Counted from the first letter of the stretch, positions 18,109 to 25,882 are shown. The stretch: 64,000 bases of DNA from Methylocaldum sp035627495 (GCF_035627495.1 NZ_DASPLO010000210.1:62001-126000), one strand, 5' to 3'. A program made the numbers and translations. The notes: a model not told the origin generated them from the sequence alone.

Positions 18109-19575
18109 ATGAAAATATCTGTTCAGGCAGTGGTGTTGTCCGGAGGGGCCGGTACGCGATTATGGCCCTTCTCGCGGGAGGCTTACCCGAAACAATTTCT
18201 CTCGCTTACCGGAGATAAGAGTCTCTTTCAAGAAACAGTGTATAGAATCGTCAGCACGGACGTGCAGAGCAGCCCTTTAGAGTTGCTGTCGCCGTTGGTA
18301 GTCTGCAACGAAATGCATCGTTTTCTCGTAGCGGAGCAGCTTAGACAAATGGGCCTGGACGGGAGCGCTATTCTCCTGGAACCGATCGGGAAAAATACCG
18401 CACCGGCAGTAACCCTTGCGGCTTTGCGCGCCGTAGAAGATAAGCATGATCCCGTCTTAGTGATTTTGCCGTCGGATCATCACGTTGAGAATATATCTGA
18501 ATTTCAGACGCGAATGTCGAAAGCGGTGGAATTGGCCGCGAAAGGCGACATAGTGACCTTTGGCATAGTGGCCCAGAAGCCGGAAACGGGCTTCGGTTAC
18601 ATTCGACGTGGACCGGAAACTGGCGATGGAGTATTCGTTCTCGATGGCTTCACGGAAAAACCCGATGTGGAAACGGCCGCCCATTATTTGGCCTCCGGCC
18701 ATTATTTCTGGAACAGTGGGATCTTCGTCATAAGAGCCGGAACTTGGCTGGAACAAATTGGCCGATACCGGCCTGCCATCCTCGATGCCTGCAAAGCGGC
18801 GCTGTCGGCCAGCAAGAACGACGGTGATTTCATACGCGTCGACAGGGAAGCGTTTGCGCAATGCCCCAGCGATTCGATCGATTACGCGGTTATGGAAAAT
18901 CTGACCGCGGAGACGGATGGGGGACCCCGGGCTACCGTGTTGTCGCTAGACGTGGGTTGGTCCGATTTGGGTTCATGGCCGGCGCTAAGCGAAGTTAAGC
19001 CGCGGGATGATCACGGCAACGTCACGATCGGCGATGTGTTTCTCAAGGACACCAGGAATTCGTTGCTGTACTCGCAAAGCCGCTTTCTAGCCGCCGTTGG
19101 CATGCAAGACGTGGTGGTGATCGAAACCACGGATGCCGTTCTAGTGGCTCACAAGGATAAAGCTCAGGACGTCAAAGCGATTACCGAGCACCTCAAGAAA
19201 GCCGCCCGATCGGAGCACATGTTTCATGCGAAAGTTCATCGCCCATGGGGGGATTATGAGTCGATCGATAACGGCTCACGTTACCAGGTCAAGCGCCTCA
19301 CGATTAAGCCGGGTGCGACACTCTCGCTGCAGATGCATCACCATCGTGCCGAGCATTGGATCGTCGTCAAAGGTACGGCGCGGGTAACTCGCGGCGAAGA
19401 TACCTTTCTTCTCACAGAAAACGAATCCACCTATATCCCGCTTGGTATCAAGCATCGTCTTGAAAACCCGGGCACGATCCCTTTGGAAATTATTGAAGTA
19501 CAATCAGGAAGTTATCTCGGCGAGGACGATATTGTTCGGTTCGAAGACCGATATCATCGCCTCGAATCCCAATAA
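18109..19575 (+). CDS. manC: Mannose-1-phosphate guanylyltransferase / mannose-6-phosphate isomerase
   Basis: Bifunctional 488-aa enzyme making GDP-mannose for capsule, O-antigen or exopolysaccharide. The nucleotidyltransferase domain starts with GGAGTRLWPFSREAYPKQF at 12-30 and has EKPD (ManC/AlgA Lys) and FWNSGIF. The C-terminal type II cupin isomerase has SLQMHHHRAEHWIVVKGTA with metal-binding His. Full length. It stands alone here behind a ~200 bp intergenic region; ychF follows after 27 bp. XanB/AlgA are alternative names in this family. Confidence 0.93.
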   Translation: MKISVQAVVLSGGAGTRLWPFSREAYPKQFLSLTGDKSLFQETVYRIVSTDVQSSPLELLSPLVVCNEMHRFLVAEQLRQMGLDGSAILLEPIGKNTAPAVTLAALRAVEDKHDPVLVILPSDHHVENISEFQTRMSKAVELAAKGDIVTFGIVAQKPETGFGYIRRGPETGDGVFVLDGFTEKPDVETAAHYLASGHYFWNSGIFVIRAGTWLEQIGRYRPAILDACKAALSASKNDGDFIRVDREAFAQCPSDSIDYAVMENLTAETDGGPRATVLSLDVGWSDLGSWPALSEVKPRDDHGNVTIGDVFLKDTRNSLLYSQSRFLAAVGMQDVVVIETTDAVLVAHKDKAQDVKAITEHLKKAARSEHMFHAKVHRPWGDYESIDNGSRYQVKRLTIKPGATLSLQMHHHRAEHWIVVKGTARVTRGEDTFLLTENESTYIPLGIKHRLENPGTIPLEIIEVQSGSYLGEDDIVRFEDRYHRLESQ

Positions 19576-19602
19576 CCTACACACCTTTAAGATTATTTAC
19601 GT

Positions 19603-20694
19603 ATGACGCTTCACTGCGGAATCGTGGGTTTGCCCAACGTTGGCAAATCCACCTTGTTTAATGCACTGACTAAAGCGGCCATTGCGGCCGAAAATTACCC
19701 TTTCTGCACCATTGATCCGAATGTCGGAGTAGTTCCCGTACCGGATACCCGTTTACAGGCACTGGCGGAGATTGTTAAGCCGGAACGTGTCGTACCGACG
19801 ACGATCGAATTTGTCGACATTGCGGGCCTAGTAGCCGGTGCTTCGAAAGGGGAGGGGCTGGGAAATCAGTTTCTCGCGCATATCCGTGAAACCGATGCAA
19901 TTGCCCATGTCGTCCGCTGCTTTGAAGACGAAGACGTCGTGCACGTAGCGGGAAAGATCGATCCGATATCGGACATTGAAATAATCAATACCGAACTCAC
20001 GTTGGCTGATCTGGCTACGGCCGATAAGGCTTTGCAGCGTGTAGCGAAATCGGCAAAGTCCGGAAGCAAGGACGATTTAGCAAAGAAGCAATTGATTGAA
20101 CAATTGCTTGAGCATCTCAATTCCGGGCAACCGGCACGATCCCTACCGATGGATGGCGAAACCAAAGCGCTCGTCAGGGATTTGCATCTTCTGACCATGA
20201 AGCCAACCATGTACATCGCTAACGTACGTGAGGATGGATTCAGCAATAATCCTTTCTTAGACCAGGTGCTTGCCTTGGCAGAAAGGGAACGTGCAGTAGT
20301 CGTGCCGGTTTGTGCAGCCTTCGAAGCTGAAATTGCACAACTGGAAGATGAGGAAAAGGAAGACTTTTTAATGGAAATGGGGTTAAAGGAACCGGGCCTG
20401 AATCGTGTCATTAGAGCCGGTTATCAACTGCTAAACCTAGCCACTTATTTTACGGCTGGAGTTAAGGAAGTGCGGGCCTGGACCATCCCGATCGGAGCGA
20501 CTGCTCCTCAAGCTGCGGGTGTTATTCATACGGATTTCGAACGTGGTTTCATTCGCGCCGAGGTTATCGCGTACGATGATTTTATCGCGCATCGAGGCGA
20601 GCAAGGCGCCAAAGATGCCGGAAAATGGCGTCTCGAGGGAAAAGAATACGTTATGCATGATGGTGATGTGGTTCATTTCCGCTTTAACGTCTGA
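19603..20694 (+). CDS. ychF: Redox-responsive ribosome-associated GTPase/ATPase YchF
   Basis: Obg-family P-loop protein of 363 aa, full length. G1 is GLPNVGKST at 9-17, G3 includes FVDIAGLV, and the NxxE-type G4 (NVRE) explains ATP preference. The C-terminal TGS domain holds YFTAGVKEVRAWTIP and GDVVHFRFNV. It is a conserved single-copy protein affecting translation and oxidative-stress responses. Confidence 0.95.
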   Translation: MTLHCGIVGLPNVGKSTLFNALTKAAIAAENYPFCTIDPNVGVVPVPDTRLQALAEIVKPERVVPTTIEFVDIAGLVAGASKGEGLGNQFLAHIRETDAIAHVVRCFEDEDVVHVAGKIDPISDIEIINTELTLADLATADKALQRVAKSAKSGSKDDLAKKQLIEQLLEHLNSGQPARSLPMDGETKALVRDLHLLTMKPTMYIANVREDGFSNNPFLDQVLALAERERAVVVPVCAAFEAEIAQLEDEEKEDFLMEMGLKEPGLNRVIRAGYQLLNLATYFTAGVKEVRAWTIPIGATAPQAAGVIHTDFERGFIRAEVIAYDDFIAHRGEQGAKDAGKWRLEGKEYVMHDGDVVHFRFNV

Positions 20695-20752
20695 CCTCGG
20701 GCTTAATAACTGTCCTTAAATCATTCAAGCGCGACAGCACTGCCGATCAATT

Positions 20753-20785
20753 CGAAAGCGGTTCTCGGAATGTGGGCCGCTTTCG
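20753..20785 (+). terminator. Inverted repeat after ychF (possible terminator)
   Basis: CGAAAGCGG (20753-20761) and CCGCTTTCG (20777-20785) are perfect 9-bp arms around a 15-nt loop, 59 bp after the ychF stop. No T-run follows, so intrinsic termination is only possible. The rest of 20695-21007 holds the dif site and no credible gene. Confidence 0.4.
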
Positions 20786-20894
20786 TCTCCACATCGATTG
20801 GAACCGAACTCGTTATCTAATCGAGGCCTTTGATGATATGTGAAGAGTGTCACGACCAAAGCCGGCGCAACAGAGCTTTCGATCTACAGTTACG

Positions 20895-20922
20895 ATTTAA
20901 CATAATATACATTATGCGCAGT
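20895..20922 (+). other. dif: dif-like XerCD recombination site
   Basis: The 28 bp match the reverse complement of E. coli dif (recalled) at 26 of 28 positions. The XerD arm ATTTAACATAA is at 20895-20905, the central TATACA at 20906-20911 and the XerC arm TTATGCGCAGT at 20912-20922; only the last two bases differ. It is either the chromosomal dif at the replication terminus or one attachment end of a filamentous phage that integrates at dif. No second copy was found in the window. Confidence 0.88.
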
Positions 20923-21007
20923 TGCATATCGGTAATCCGTCACTTACAGCGGCTGTGCCGCTGGCTACGTTCATCCGTCCTTTCAACAAGAACAATGTGG
21001 GGACAGC

Positions 21008-21454
21008 ATGAACGAGTTTTATTGTCTACGGGCTAAGGCCGGATTCCAATGTCCAAAGAAAACAGCGGCTTTCCTGGGGGTTTCGGTTCGGACCGTGAAG
21101 AACTGGGAGCGCCTGGGCGCTCCGGTGCACGTCGTCAAGCTGTTCCGGTTGCTGGCGCAGGACTTAGGCTGGATCGGTAAGGACTGGGAAGGCTTTTCAA
21201 TTGTCGAGGATCGCATCATCGGCCCAGGACGGGCCTTTATCACGCCCGGAATGATCCGGGCGTTTCCGTATCTGGAAAGCGAACTGGAACGGCGCAGAGC
21301 CGTCGATTTGAACCGCTGGACCCGCCGGAGACAATGGCTGAACTGGCTCAATGAAGGCCGCTGTCTTGCCTTGCGCGCATTGGGACACAAACGGCACTGG
21401 TTTTTCCCTCTGGTTCTACGCTTCGCTTCAAACCAGCGCGCTCGCCAGGGCTGA
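21008..21454 (+). CDS. Phage-type HTH regulator (DUF3653-like)
   Basis: 148-aa protein beginning NEFYCLRAKAGFQCPKKTA, then FLGVSVRTVKNWERLGAP, a helix-turn-helix with a recognition helix of the kind found in small regulators of filamentous phages (DUF3653 group, recalled by pattern). A Trp/Arg-rich stretch follows (RWTRRRQWLNWLNEGR). GGGGAC sits just before the ATG. It lies 86 bp after the dif site and 33 bp before a strong hairpin. No replication initiator, coat or Zot-like gene follows, so it may be a prophage remnant or a solitary regulator. Confidence 0.6.
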   Translation: MNEFYCLRAKAGFQCPKKTAAFLGVSVRTVKNWERLGAPVHVVKLFRLLAQDLGWIGKDWEGFSIVEDRIIGPGRAFITPGMIRAFPYLESELERRRAVDLNRWTRRRQWLNWLNEGRCLALRALGHKRHWFFPLVLRFASNQRARQG

Positions 21455-21486
21455 ACGCCCTGAGGCCGCTGGGCCAAACGGCACCC

Positions 21487-21514
21487 GTTTCGTGGGGGCG
21501 AGCCCCTACGAAAC
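21487..21514. repeat. 13-bp hairpin with 2-nt loop
   Basis: GTTTCGTGGGGGC (21487-21499) pairs with GCCCCTACGAAAC (21502-21514), with one G-T pair and a GA loop. A stem this long is unlikely by chance. It follows the phage-type regulator and has no T-run, so it could be a single-strand phage origin or packaging hairpin. No protein-coding gene is credible in 21455-21692. Confidence 0.6.
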
Positions 21515-21600
21515 CCCACCTTGCAACGTCCGGCTGATGTTAGCCAGCACACGCAAAAACGTGCGCCTGAGAAAGGACGCCGCAAGCGGCCAAAACGCCG

Positions 21601-21651
21601 AAAAGTGCAACCCATTGCACTAAGTCCGGGTTATTACTACTGACCCGGACT
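21601..21651. repeat. Double-hairpin module A
   Basis: Two adjacent perfect hairpins. The first is AGTGCAA-CCCA-TTGCACT (21604-21621). The second has 9-bp arms AGTCCGGGT (21623-21631) and ACCCGGACT (21643-21651) around an 11-nt loop. Module B at 22582-22631 has the same layout and the same unpaired bases but different paired bases. Neither is followed by a T-run. Confidence 0.65.
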
Positions 21652-21692
21652 CTACACCCACAGCAAACCGGTCGGTCCGCTGAACCGAATGT

Positions 21693-22424
21693 CTAGGGCT
21701 CACCGTTCCTTCTTTCAATTAGCTCCATCAAAGTCATTCCGCCGAATATAGGTGATACCTGATCGCGCAATTTGCACAGCGGATAAGCCAACCCATAATG
21801 AGTCAGGCGCGTTACTTTGGTGATTTGAATCTGCTCTTTGTTATTAGACAAAAGCTCTATTTCTTCAATGTAATCTTCGACTTCCTCACTTCTGACAGAC
21901 CCGTTTGCAAATGCGACAACTTTATCTCCGACAAATACAGGGCTACCACTCATCCCCGCCGGTATCGCGAAATTAAGCTCTAAGTGAGAGCCTACAAAAG
22001 TCACGTGACCTTTAAGAACACGCATCTCTTTGCCGCCCCGCGAAACTTCGTGACTAGGTACCCCAACCAGAAATACATCCGTACCTGCAAAAACCGGCTC
22101 GTCACTCACTTCGAGAAACTTAGTTGGCTGAAAGGCAATTCGCACCAGTGCCAAGTCGCACACAGGAAACGACGCGTAATAAATAACAGGGCAAACCCTC
22201 TGCTTTCCACCATCAAACACTACTGCTACCACACGTTTTCCAGAAGGCAGATCTTGTGGCTTTGGCAAAACGTGATTAGCCGTGAGGGCGTCACCCCGCT
22301 TGCTTACAAAGAAGGCAGTTCCCAGGAATGATCGAGAATCCATTAACACCTCCTCCCCAACCGAATCGACGAGGAATAGCGGAATGATGTATTCGCGGGA
22401 GTCGCTAAGTTCGAGAGTAGGCAT
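21693..22424 (-). CDS. Solitary trypsin-like serine protease
   Basis: 243-aa chymotrypsin-fold protease from ATG 22424 (the frame also has an upstream TTG at 22427). The full catalytic triad is visible: His51 in TANHVLP, Asp90 in CDLALVRI and Ser161 in GMSGSPVF, the last typical of HtrA-like enzymes. There is no PDZ domain, signal peptide or membrane segment, so it is probably cytoplasmic. It lies alone on the minus strand between double-hairpin modules A and B. Stand-alone proteases of this type occur in defence and stress loci, but nothing here identifies a partner or substrate. Confidence 0.8.
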   Translation of the reverse strand: MPTLELSDSREYIIPLFLVDSVGEEVLMDSRSFLGTAFFVSKRGDALTANHVLPKPQDLPSGKRVVAVVFDGGKQRVCPVIYYASFPVCDLALVRIAFQPTKFLEVSDEPVFAGTDVFLVGVPSHEVSRGGKEMRVLKGHVTFVGSHLELNFAIPAGMSGSPVFVGDKVVAFANGSVRSEEVEDYIEEIELLSNNKEQIQITKVTRLTHYGLAYPLCKLRDQVSPIFGGMTLMELIERRNGEP

Positions 22425-22427
22425 CAA

Positions 22428-22816
22428 TGAGCCCTAATGTAAAATCAACTCAAAAGCAGAAGTCGAATCCGGCACCGAACAATATCCCCACTCTTAAGCC
22501 TGGTCAAACTAACCATCTAAGGAAGAAATCCCCCGGTTATCACCCCCGACGTGACCCACCGGCCCCCGCATCCAAAACCTGAAAAGTCCCACCCATGGGA
22601 CAAAGTGCCCGTGTTACAAGCACGGGCACTTGACTAAAACACTCGGGAATTCCAGGAAGGCGGACAAATTCACGCGGCAGCGTGACCGAGAAGTCAGCCA
22701 AAAGCGGTCTTGAGTAAGAGGGTCCGTTCAGGGGTTTGAAGACTCATTCGGCGGAACTCCCCCCGCTGTCATGAGCCGAACAGCCTGGGCTCCCGGTGAT
22801 GGCACTTCGCTGTCAG
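22428..22816. other. Non-coding stretch of the island
   Basis: Apart from module B (22582-22631) and a small CACGC-GGCA-GCGTG hairpin in the 22670s, no gene, promoter or insertion-sequence end can be supported here. It separates the protease from the tail of the interrupted coiled-coil ORF. Confidence 0.5.
22582..22631. repeat. Double-hairpin module B
   Basis: First hairpin GTCCCA-CCCA-TGGGAC (22586-22601); second with 11-bp arms AAGTGCCCGTG (22603-22613) and CACGGGCACTT (22621-22631) around a 7-nt loop. It shares with module A the unpaired or constant AAAAGT, ACCCAT, AC and AAGT segments, while the stem bases change on both sides together. Confidence 0.65.
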
Positions 22817-23113
22817 TCAGCCGATTACGGGCCGGCGATCGGGGGGGGATTCCGGAGCCAGGGAGCGATCAGTCACGGAGATCCAGCGACGGCGCTTGAT
22901 CCGTTCGATGCGCTCGATGAGGCGATCCAGGTTCGCTTAATGACGGTAGACATCTTCTTGGGTGCTCAGATTGTCGGAGCGTGACTTAACCACGGAGCTT
23001 TCCAACCGGGTCATCCGTGCGTTCAACTCGCTGAGCTTCGTTTCGATGCGATCCTGGCCGGCGCGCAAGCCGCGCAGATGCTCCAAGATTAGGTTTTCAA
23101 CGTTGCCGGTCAT
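22817..23113 (-). pseudogene. Small coiled-coil ORF interrupted by a stop codon
   Basis: From ATG 23113 the frame encodes a 58-aa helical protein starting MTGNVENLILEHLRGLRAG and ending DVYRH at a TAA (22937-22939). In the same frame the sequence continues without a break as ANLDRLIERIERIKRRRW to a TGA at 22817. The continuation keeps the same heptad-like character, so one C-to-T change (CAA to TAA) would explain the stop. MTGNVENLILEHLR-type proteins are a widespread uncharacterised family, usually longer. Its start overlaps the upstream 164-aa gene by 17 bp, implying co-translation. The 58-aa product may still be made. Confidence 0.6.
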
Positions 23114-23591
23114 CCGGTTTCCTCTTTTTCATAACGTTACGCTTTTCTATTCTGGCCTTTAAGACTTGGCTCTTGACCTCGTTTAATTCCTTTTCCAGCT
23201 CCTCAATGTAATTAACCCGCATAGATTCAAGACTCAATGCTTCATTGCGCTCATGTTGAACCTGGGCCAACTGCTCCCGCAGCTGCGCAACCATATTACC
23301 GAGGGTCTTGTTCTCGTCCATTACCGTTCGCAACAGGATCTCTAATTGGTCCAGGCTATTAGGATCCACAGCATTAATCGTAACGCTAGCTCGCGTTACG
23401 TTTTTACCTTGCGAACGCAACTCCGGAACCAGATCCGAAACAGAAGGCAGACCCACCTGCCCCGCCTTCTTCCGCTGCCGATACGCTTTCATACGCTCCG
23501 CCGCGCTTTTGGCTTGGCCCGTAACAGGACGACCCCGACGACGTTGGACCGGGAAGAGTTCGACGGTTTGGCTGTCGGCTTGATCTTTCAT
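23097..23591 (-). CDS. Basic N-terminal, coiled-coil putative DNA-binding regulator
   Basis: 164-aa protein not assigned to a named family. The N-terminus is strongly basic (RRRGRPVTGQAKSAAERMK, then AYRQRKKAG), like an AT-hook or plasmid-type DNA-binding head. The rest (~95-155) is a Glu/Gln/Leu-rich coiled coil (AQLREQLAQVQHERNEAL). KfrA-like or plasmid copy-control proteins have similar architecture, but this is analogy. Three CGTAAC-NN-GTTACG palindromes at 23595-23678 overlap its candidate promoter and start region, pointing to autoregulation. The interrupted coiled-coil ORF overlaps its 3' end. Confidence 0.65.
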   Translation of the reverse strand: MKDQADSQTVELFPVQRRRGRPVTGQAKSAAERMKAYRQRKKAGQVGLPSVSDLVPELRSQGKNVTRASVTINAVDPNSLDQLEILLRTVMDENKTLGNMVAQLREQLAQVQHERNEALSLESMRVNYIEELEKELNEVKSQVLKARIEKRNVMKKRKPDDRQR

Positions 23592-23594
23592 TGT

Positions 23595-23608
23595 CGTAAC
23601 CCGTTACG
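23595..23608. promoter_or_regulatory. Operator O1
   Basis: Palindrome CGTAACCCGTTACG lying 4-17 bases upstream of the 164-aa gene's ATG, in its leader. First of three related palindromes at exact 35-bp steps. Confidence 0.7.
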
Positions 23609-23627
23609 CTAATTGAGGCTGTAATTT

Positions 23628-23656
23628 ATCGTAACGTGTTACGATAAATAAGGCAA
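23628..23656 (-). promoter_or_regulatory. Candidate promoter of the 164-aa regulator gene
   Basis: On the minus strand TTGCCT (23656-23651), a 17-bp spacer and TACGAT (23633-23628); each box matches 4 of 6 consensus bases. Operator O2 covers the -10 box and part of the spacer, and O3 lies just upstream of the -35, so binding there would be expected to block RNA polymerase. Confidence 0.45.
23630..23643. promoter_or_regulatory. Operator O2
   Basis: CGTAACGTGTTACG, starting exactly 35 bp from O1, overlapping the candidate -10 box of the regulator gene. Confidence 0.7.
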
Positions 23657-23664
23657 GCCTTTTT

Positions 23665-23678
23665 CGTAACGCGTTACG
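23665..23678. promoter_or_regulatory. Operator O3
   Basis: CGTAACGCGTTACG, a perfect 14-bp palindrome starting exactly 35 bp from O2 and upstream of the candidate -35 box. The remaining 23679-23956 stretch before the transglycosylase gene shows no other supported feature. Confidence 0.72.
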
Positions 23679-23956
23679 ATTATTTGTCGGGCCGATATTC
23701 GGCTGATGACCCAAGATCTTGGCTGGATCGCAGCGGCACTCGGCACTTTTCGCCAATTTGAACACCATCGCCAGAATGCCCTCTCTCCGGCTCTTTCGAG
23801 ACACACAGTGACTCGAATACCTCAAAGTTCAGTGACTCAAGCTACAATGATCTTATCCGCGTATCCGTATTTCGAACTCCGGCCAAAGGTCTTTTGAATT
23901 CACGGCAAACGCGTCAGCAAAAAAACAGATATTGAGCCAGCTTGGGGGGCTCATCG

Positions 23957-25426
23957 ATGGCTAACAGACTGATTCAAAGTTTTCTGATGGTTCTGCCCGT
24001 TCTCCTGGTAGCCGGCGGATGTTCCAGTCATCCCCCTAATCACAAAGGACAGCGAATTTACCAAGGGAGCTCTCATAAGAACAGTGAGACGCCGGCCCCG
24101 CGCAAAGCGGAGTCCGTCCCTACCGTGACGCCATCTATCGAGACGTCGTCAACGCCTCGCACAACATCCGCCGCCTCGATTACTCCGGGTGTCTTCCCGA
24201 AACCCACGGCCATCGAGACACAGGTCGCCTTCTGGCGCAATGTCTATGGCGTTTGGAGCCGATCTCAAGTGGCCCTTCACGACAATCGGTTTCTGGATGT
24301 TATCTATGAGGTGATTCAGCTCCCCGGCGATATCACCGAGGGCTATACCCCAAGCCAAAAGGAACTGGTGCGCGAGCGGACGGCGTATTGGCAATCCCGG
24401 TTGCGCGACCTGGAGCAGAAAGTTGCGGCAGGAATGCCTTTGGCTCCTAACGACCAAAGACTGGTCTCGAAGATTAGTCCGCGCGGCAATCTTAAAACGG
24501 CACTTCAGGGTGCGAGTGACAGGCTTCGCGGACAACGCGGCCTTCGGGAGCGCTTCAAGAGGGGTTTGGAAATAAGCGGTCGTTACGACCACCGTTTCAG
24601 AGACATCTTTCGCCAAGCGGGTCTTCCCGAGGATTTGGCGTACTTGCCGCATGTGGAATCGTCATTCCAGACGCAGGCGCGCTCATCGGCCGGCGCGGTG
24701 GGAATATGGCAGTTTACGCGCGCGGCCGCGGAGCGATTCATGAGCGTGAACATGATAATCGACGAGCGACTGGACCCGATCGCCTCGGCCCACGGAGCCG
24801 CCCGTTATCTAAGTCATGCCTACAGCAAACTGGGCAGTTGGCCCCTGGCGGTCACCTCTTACAATCATGGCGTTTCGGGGATGCTGCGGGCAAAGCAATA
24901 TTTTGGCAACGACTTCATGCGGATCGTCTACGACTACGACCATCCGCAATTCGGTTTCGCCTCTCGGAATTTTTACGCCGAATTTCTGGCAGCCCGGGAA
25001 GTCGCCCGCCAGCCCGAGCGTTTCTTCCCGGAGGGTCTTCGATATGAAAAGCCTCTCGATTGGGATCGTGTCATCCTGACGCAGAACGCCCTCGTTTCGA
25101 CATTATCTCGTCAATACGACACCGATAAATCTCAGCTTATCGCCCTGAACGCGGCGTGGACTGAACCGGCGAAATCGGAAAGAGCGGCCCTACCCGCCGG
25201 TACGGCGGTCTGGCTACCTTCTGGCACGCTCCGACAGATCGCTTATCGATCGCAGCAAAATCGCCTGGTAGCGCGGGAGCGTGAAGATGGGAAGGCTTCG
25301 CCTAACGTTAAAGTAAATTACCCCGGTAACCGGAAAACCCCCAGCACCGGCACACCGATCTATTCTTCATCAAGATCCAAGAACTCCAATTACAAGCTGG
25401 TAAAAACCCGGACCTTCGCGCGGTGA
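23957..25426 (+). CDS. Membrane-bound lytic murein transglycosylase (MltD-like lipoprotein)
   Basis: 489-aa lipoprotein from ATG 23957 (the frame opens at a TTG 15 bases earlier). The signal peptide ends in lipobox VAGGC. The SLT domain has catalytic Glu234 in YLPHVESSF, then SAGAVGIWQFTRAAAERF and YNHGVSGM. A LysM-like segment follows (LSRQYDTDKSQLIALNAAW... LPAGTAVWLP). It cleaves peptidoglycan with anhydro-muropeptide release in the periplasm. Compared with MltD it has a longer Ser/Pro/Thr linker after the lipobox and only one clear LysM-like repeat. Confidence 0.85.
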   Translation: MANRLIQSFLMVLPVLLVAGGCSSHPPNHKGQRIYQGSSHKNSETPAPRKAESVPTVTPSIETSSTPRTTSAASITPGVFPKPTAIETQVAFWRNVYGVWSRSQVALHDNRFLDVIYEVIQLPGDITEGYTPSQKELVRERTAYWQSRLRDLEQKVAAGMPLAPNDQRLVSKISPRGNLKTALQGASDRLRGQRGLRERFKRGLEISGRYDHRFRDIFRQAGLPEDLAYLPHVESSFQTQARSSAGAVGIWQFTRAAAERFMSVNMIIDERLDPIASAHGAARYLSHAYSKLGSWPLAVTSYNHGVSGMLRAKQYFGNDFMRIVYDYDHPQFGFASRNFYAEFLAAREVARQPERFFPEGLRYEKPLDWDRVILTQNALVSTLSRQYDTDKSQLIALNAAWTEPAKSERAALPAGTAVWLPSGTLRQIAYRSQQNRLVAREREDGKASPNVKVNYPGNRKTPSTGTPIYSSSRSKNSNYKLVKTRTFAR

Positions 25427-25882
25427 TCGGGGTGAATCCGCATGGGTTTGCCAGTGAATGGGCTAACGGATGGAACTGGGCGACGGCCGCCAAATTCCTA
25501 TAAGGCATCATAAAACACGCGATCTTAATCTTGCTCGGGCTGTCGGATCGCAGTCTCTGTAGCACATTGAGTGACTTTGATTTCCTGACTCACGTATCGC
25601 CGGTCAGATACCTGATGAAAGCGCCTTCCGTAAAATCCGACTAGCTTATCTCGAAAAATTACGGTAATCTGCATGCAGTTTGTCGCGACGAAGACCGGTC
25701 TTCGCCACGAGGATACGGAATTCCCCTTTCAGTCAATGCTTTACGGCACCTGCTAGTCCCCGCCTCCTCCTGCAAACCGCACGCGGTATGTCCTTCGGGT
25801 CCGCCCTGTGGTCACAGCAACCCCATGCTCACGCTCAACCGGTGCCGTGCTCGTTGCGGCAGGCAAGAGCCAGGAATATTAC
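25427..25882 (+). other. Long intergenic region / probable leader of the helicase gene
   Basis: 456 bp between the transglycosylase stop and the RhlE start. Open frames here (including an N-terminal extension of the helicase frame to 25808) lack similarity to helicases. It contains a GAAGACCGGTCTTC palindrome (from about 25694). DEAD-box genes often have long regulated leaders; a promoter could not be fixed. Confidence 0.4.

Noticed and set aside
20830..21036. 68-aa plus-strand open frame across the dif site
   Set aside because: It reads through the dif sequence and has no ribosome-binding site or recognisable motif.
21019..21615. 198-aa minus-strand open frame opposite the phage-type regulator
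   Set aside because: Arg-rich composition typical of an antisense shadow; the plus-strand gene has a good start site and HTH.
21601..22631. Modules A and B as integron attC sites
   Set aside because: The GTTRRRY core expected at attC ends is not present, and no integrase lies nearby.
23604..23825. 73-aa minus-strand frame upstream of the 164-aa regulator
   Set aside because: It would encode the operators and promoter; no motif or start signal.
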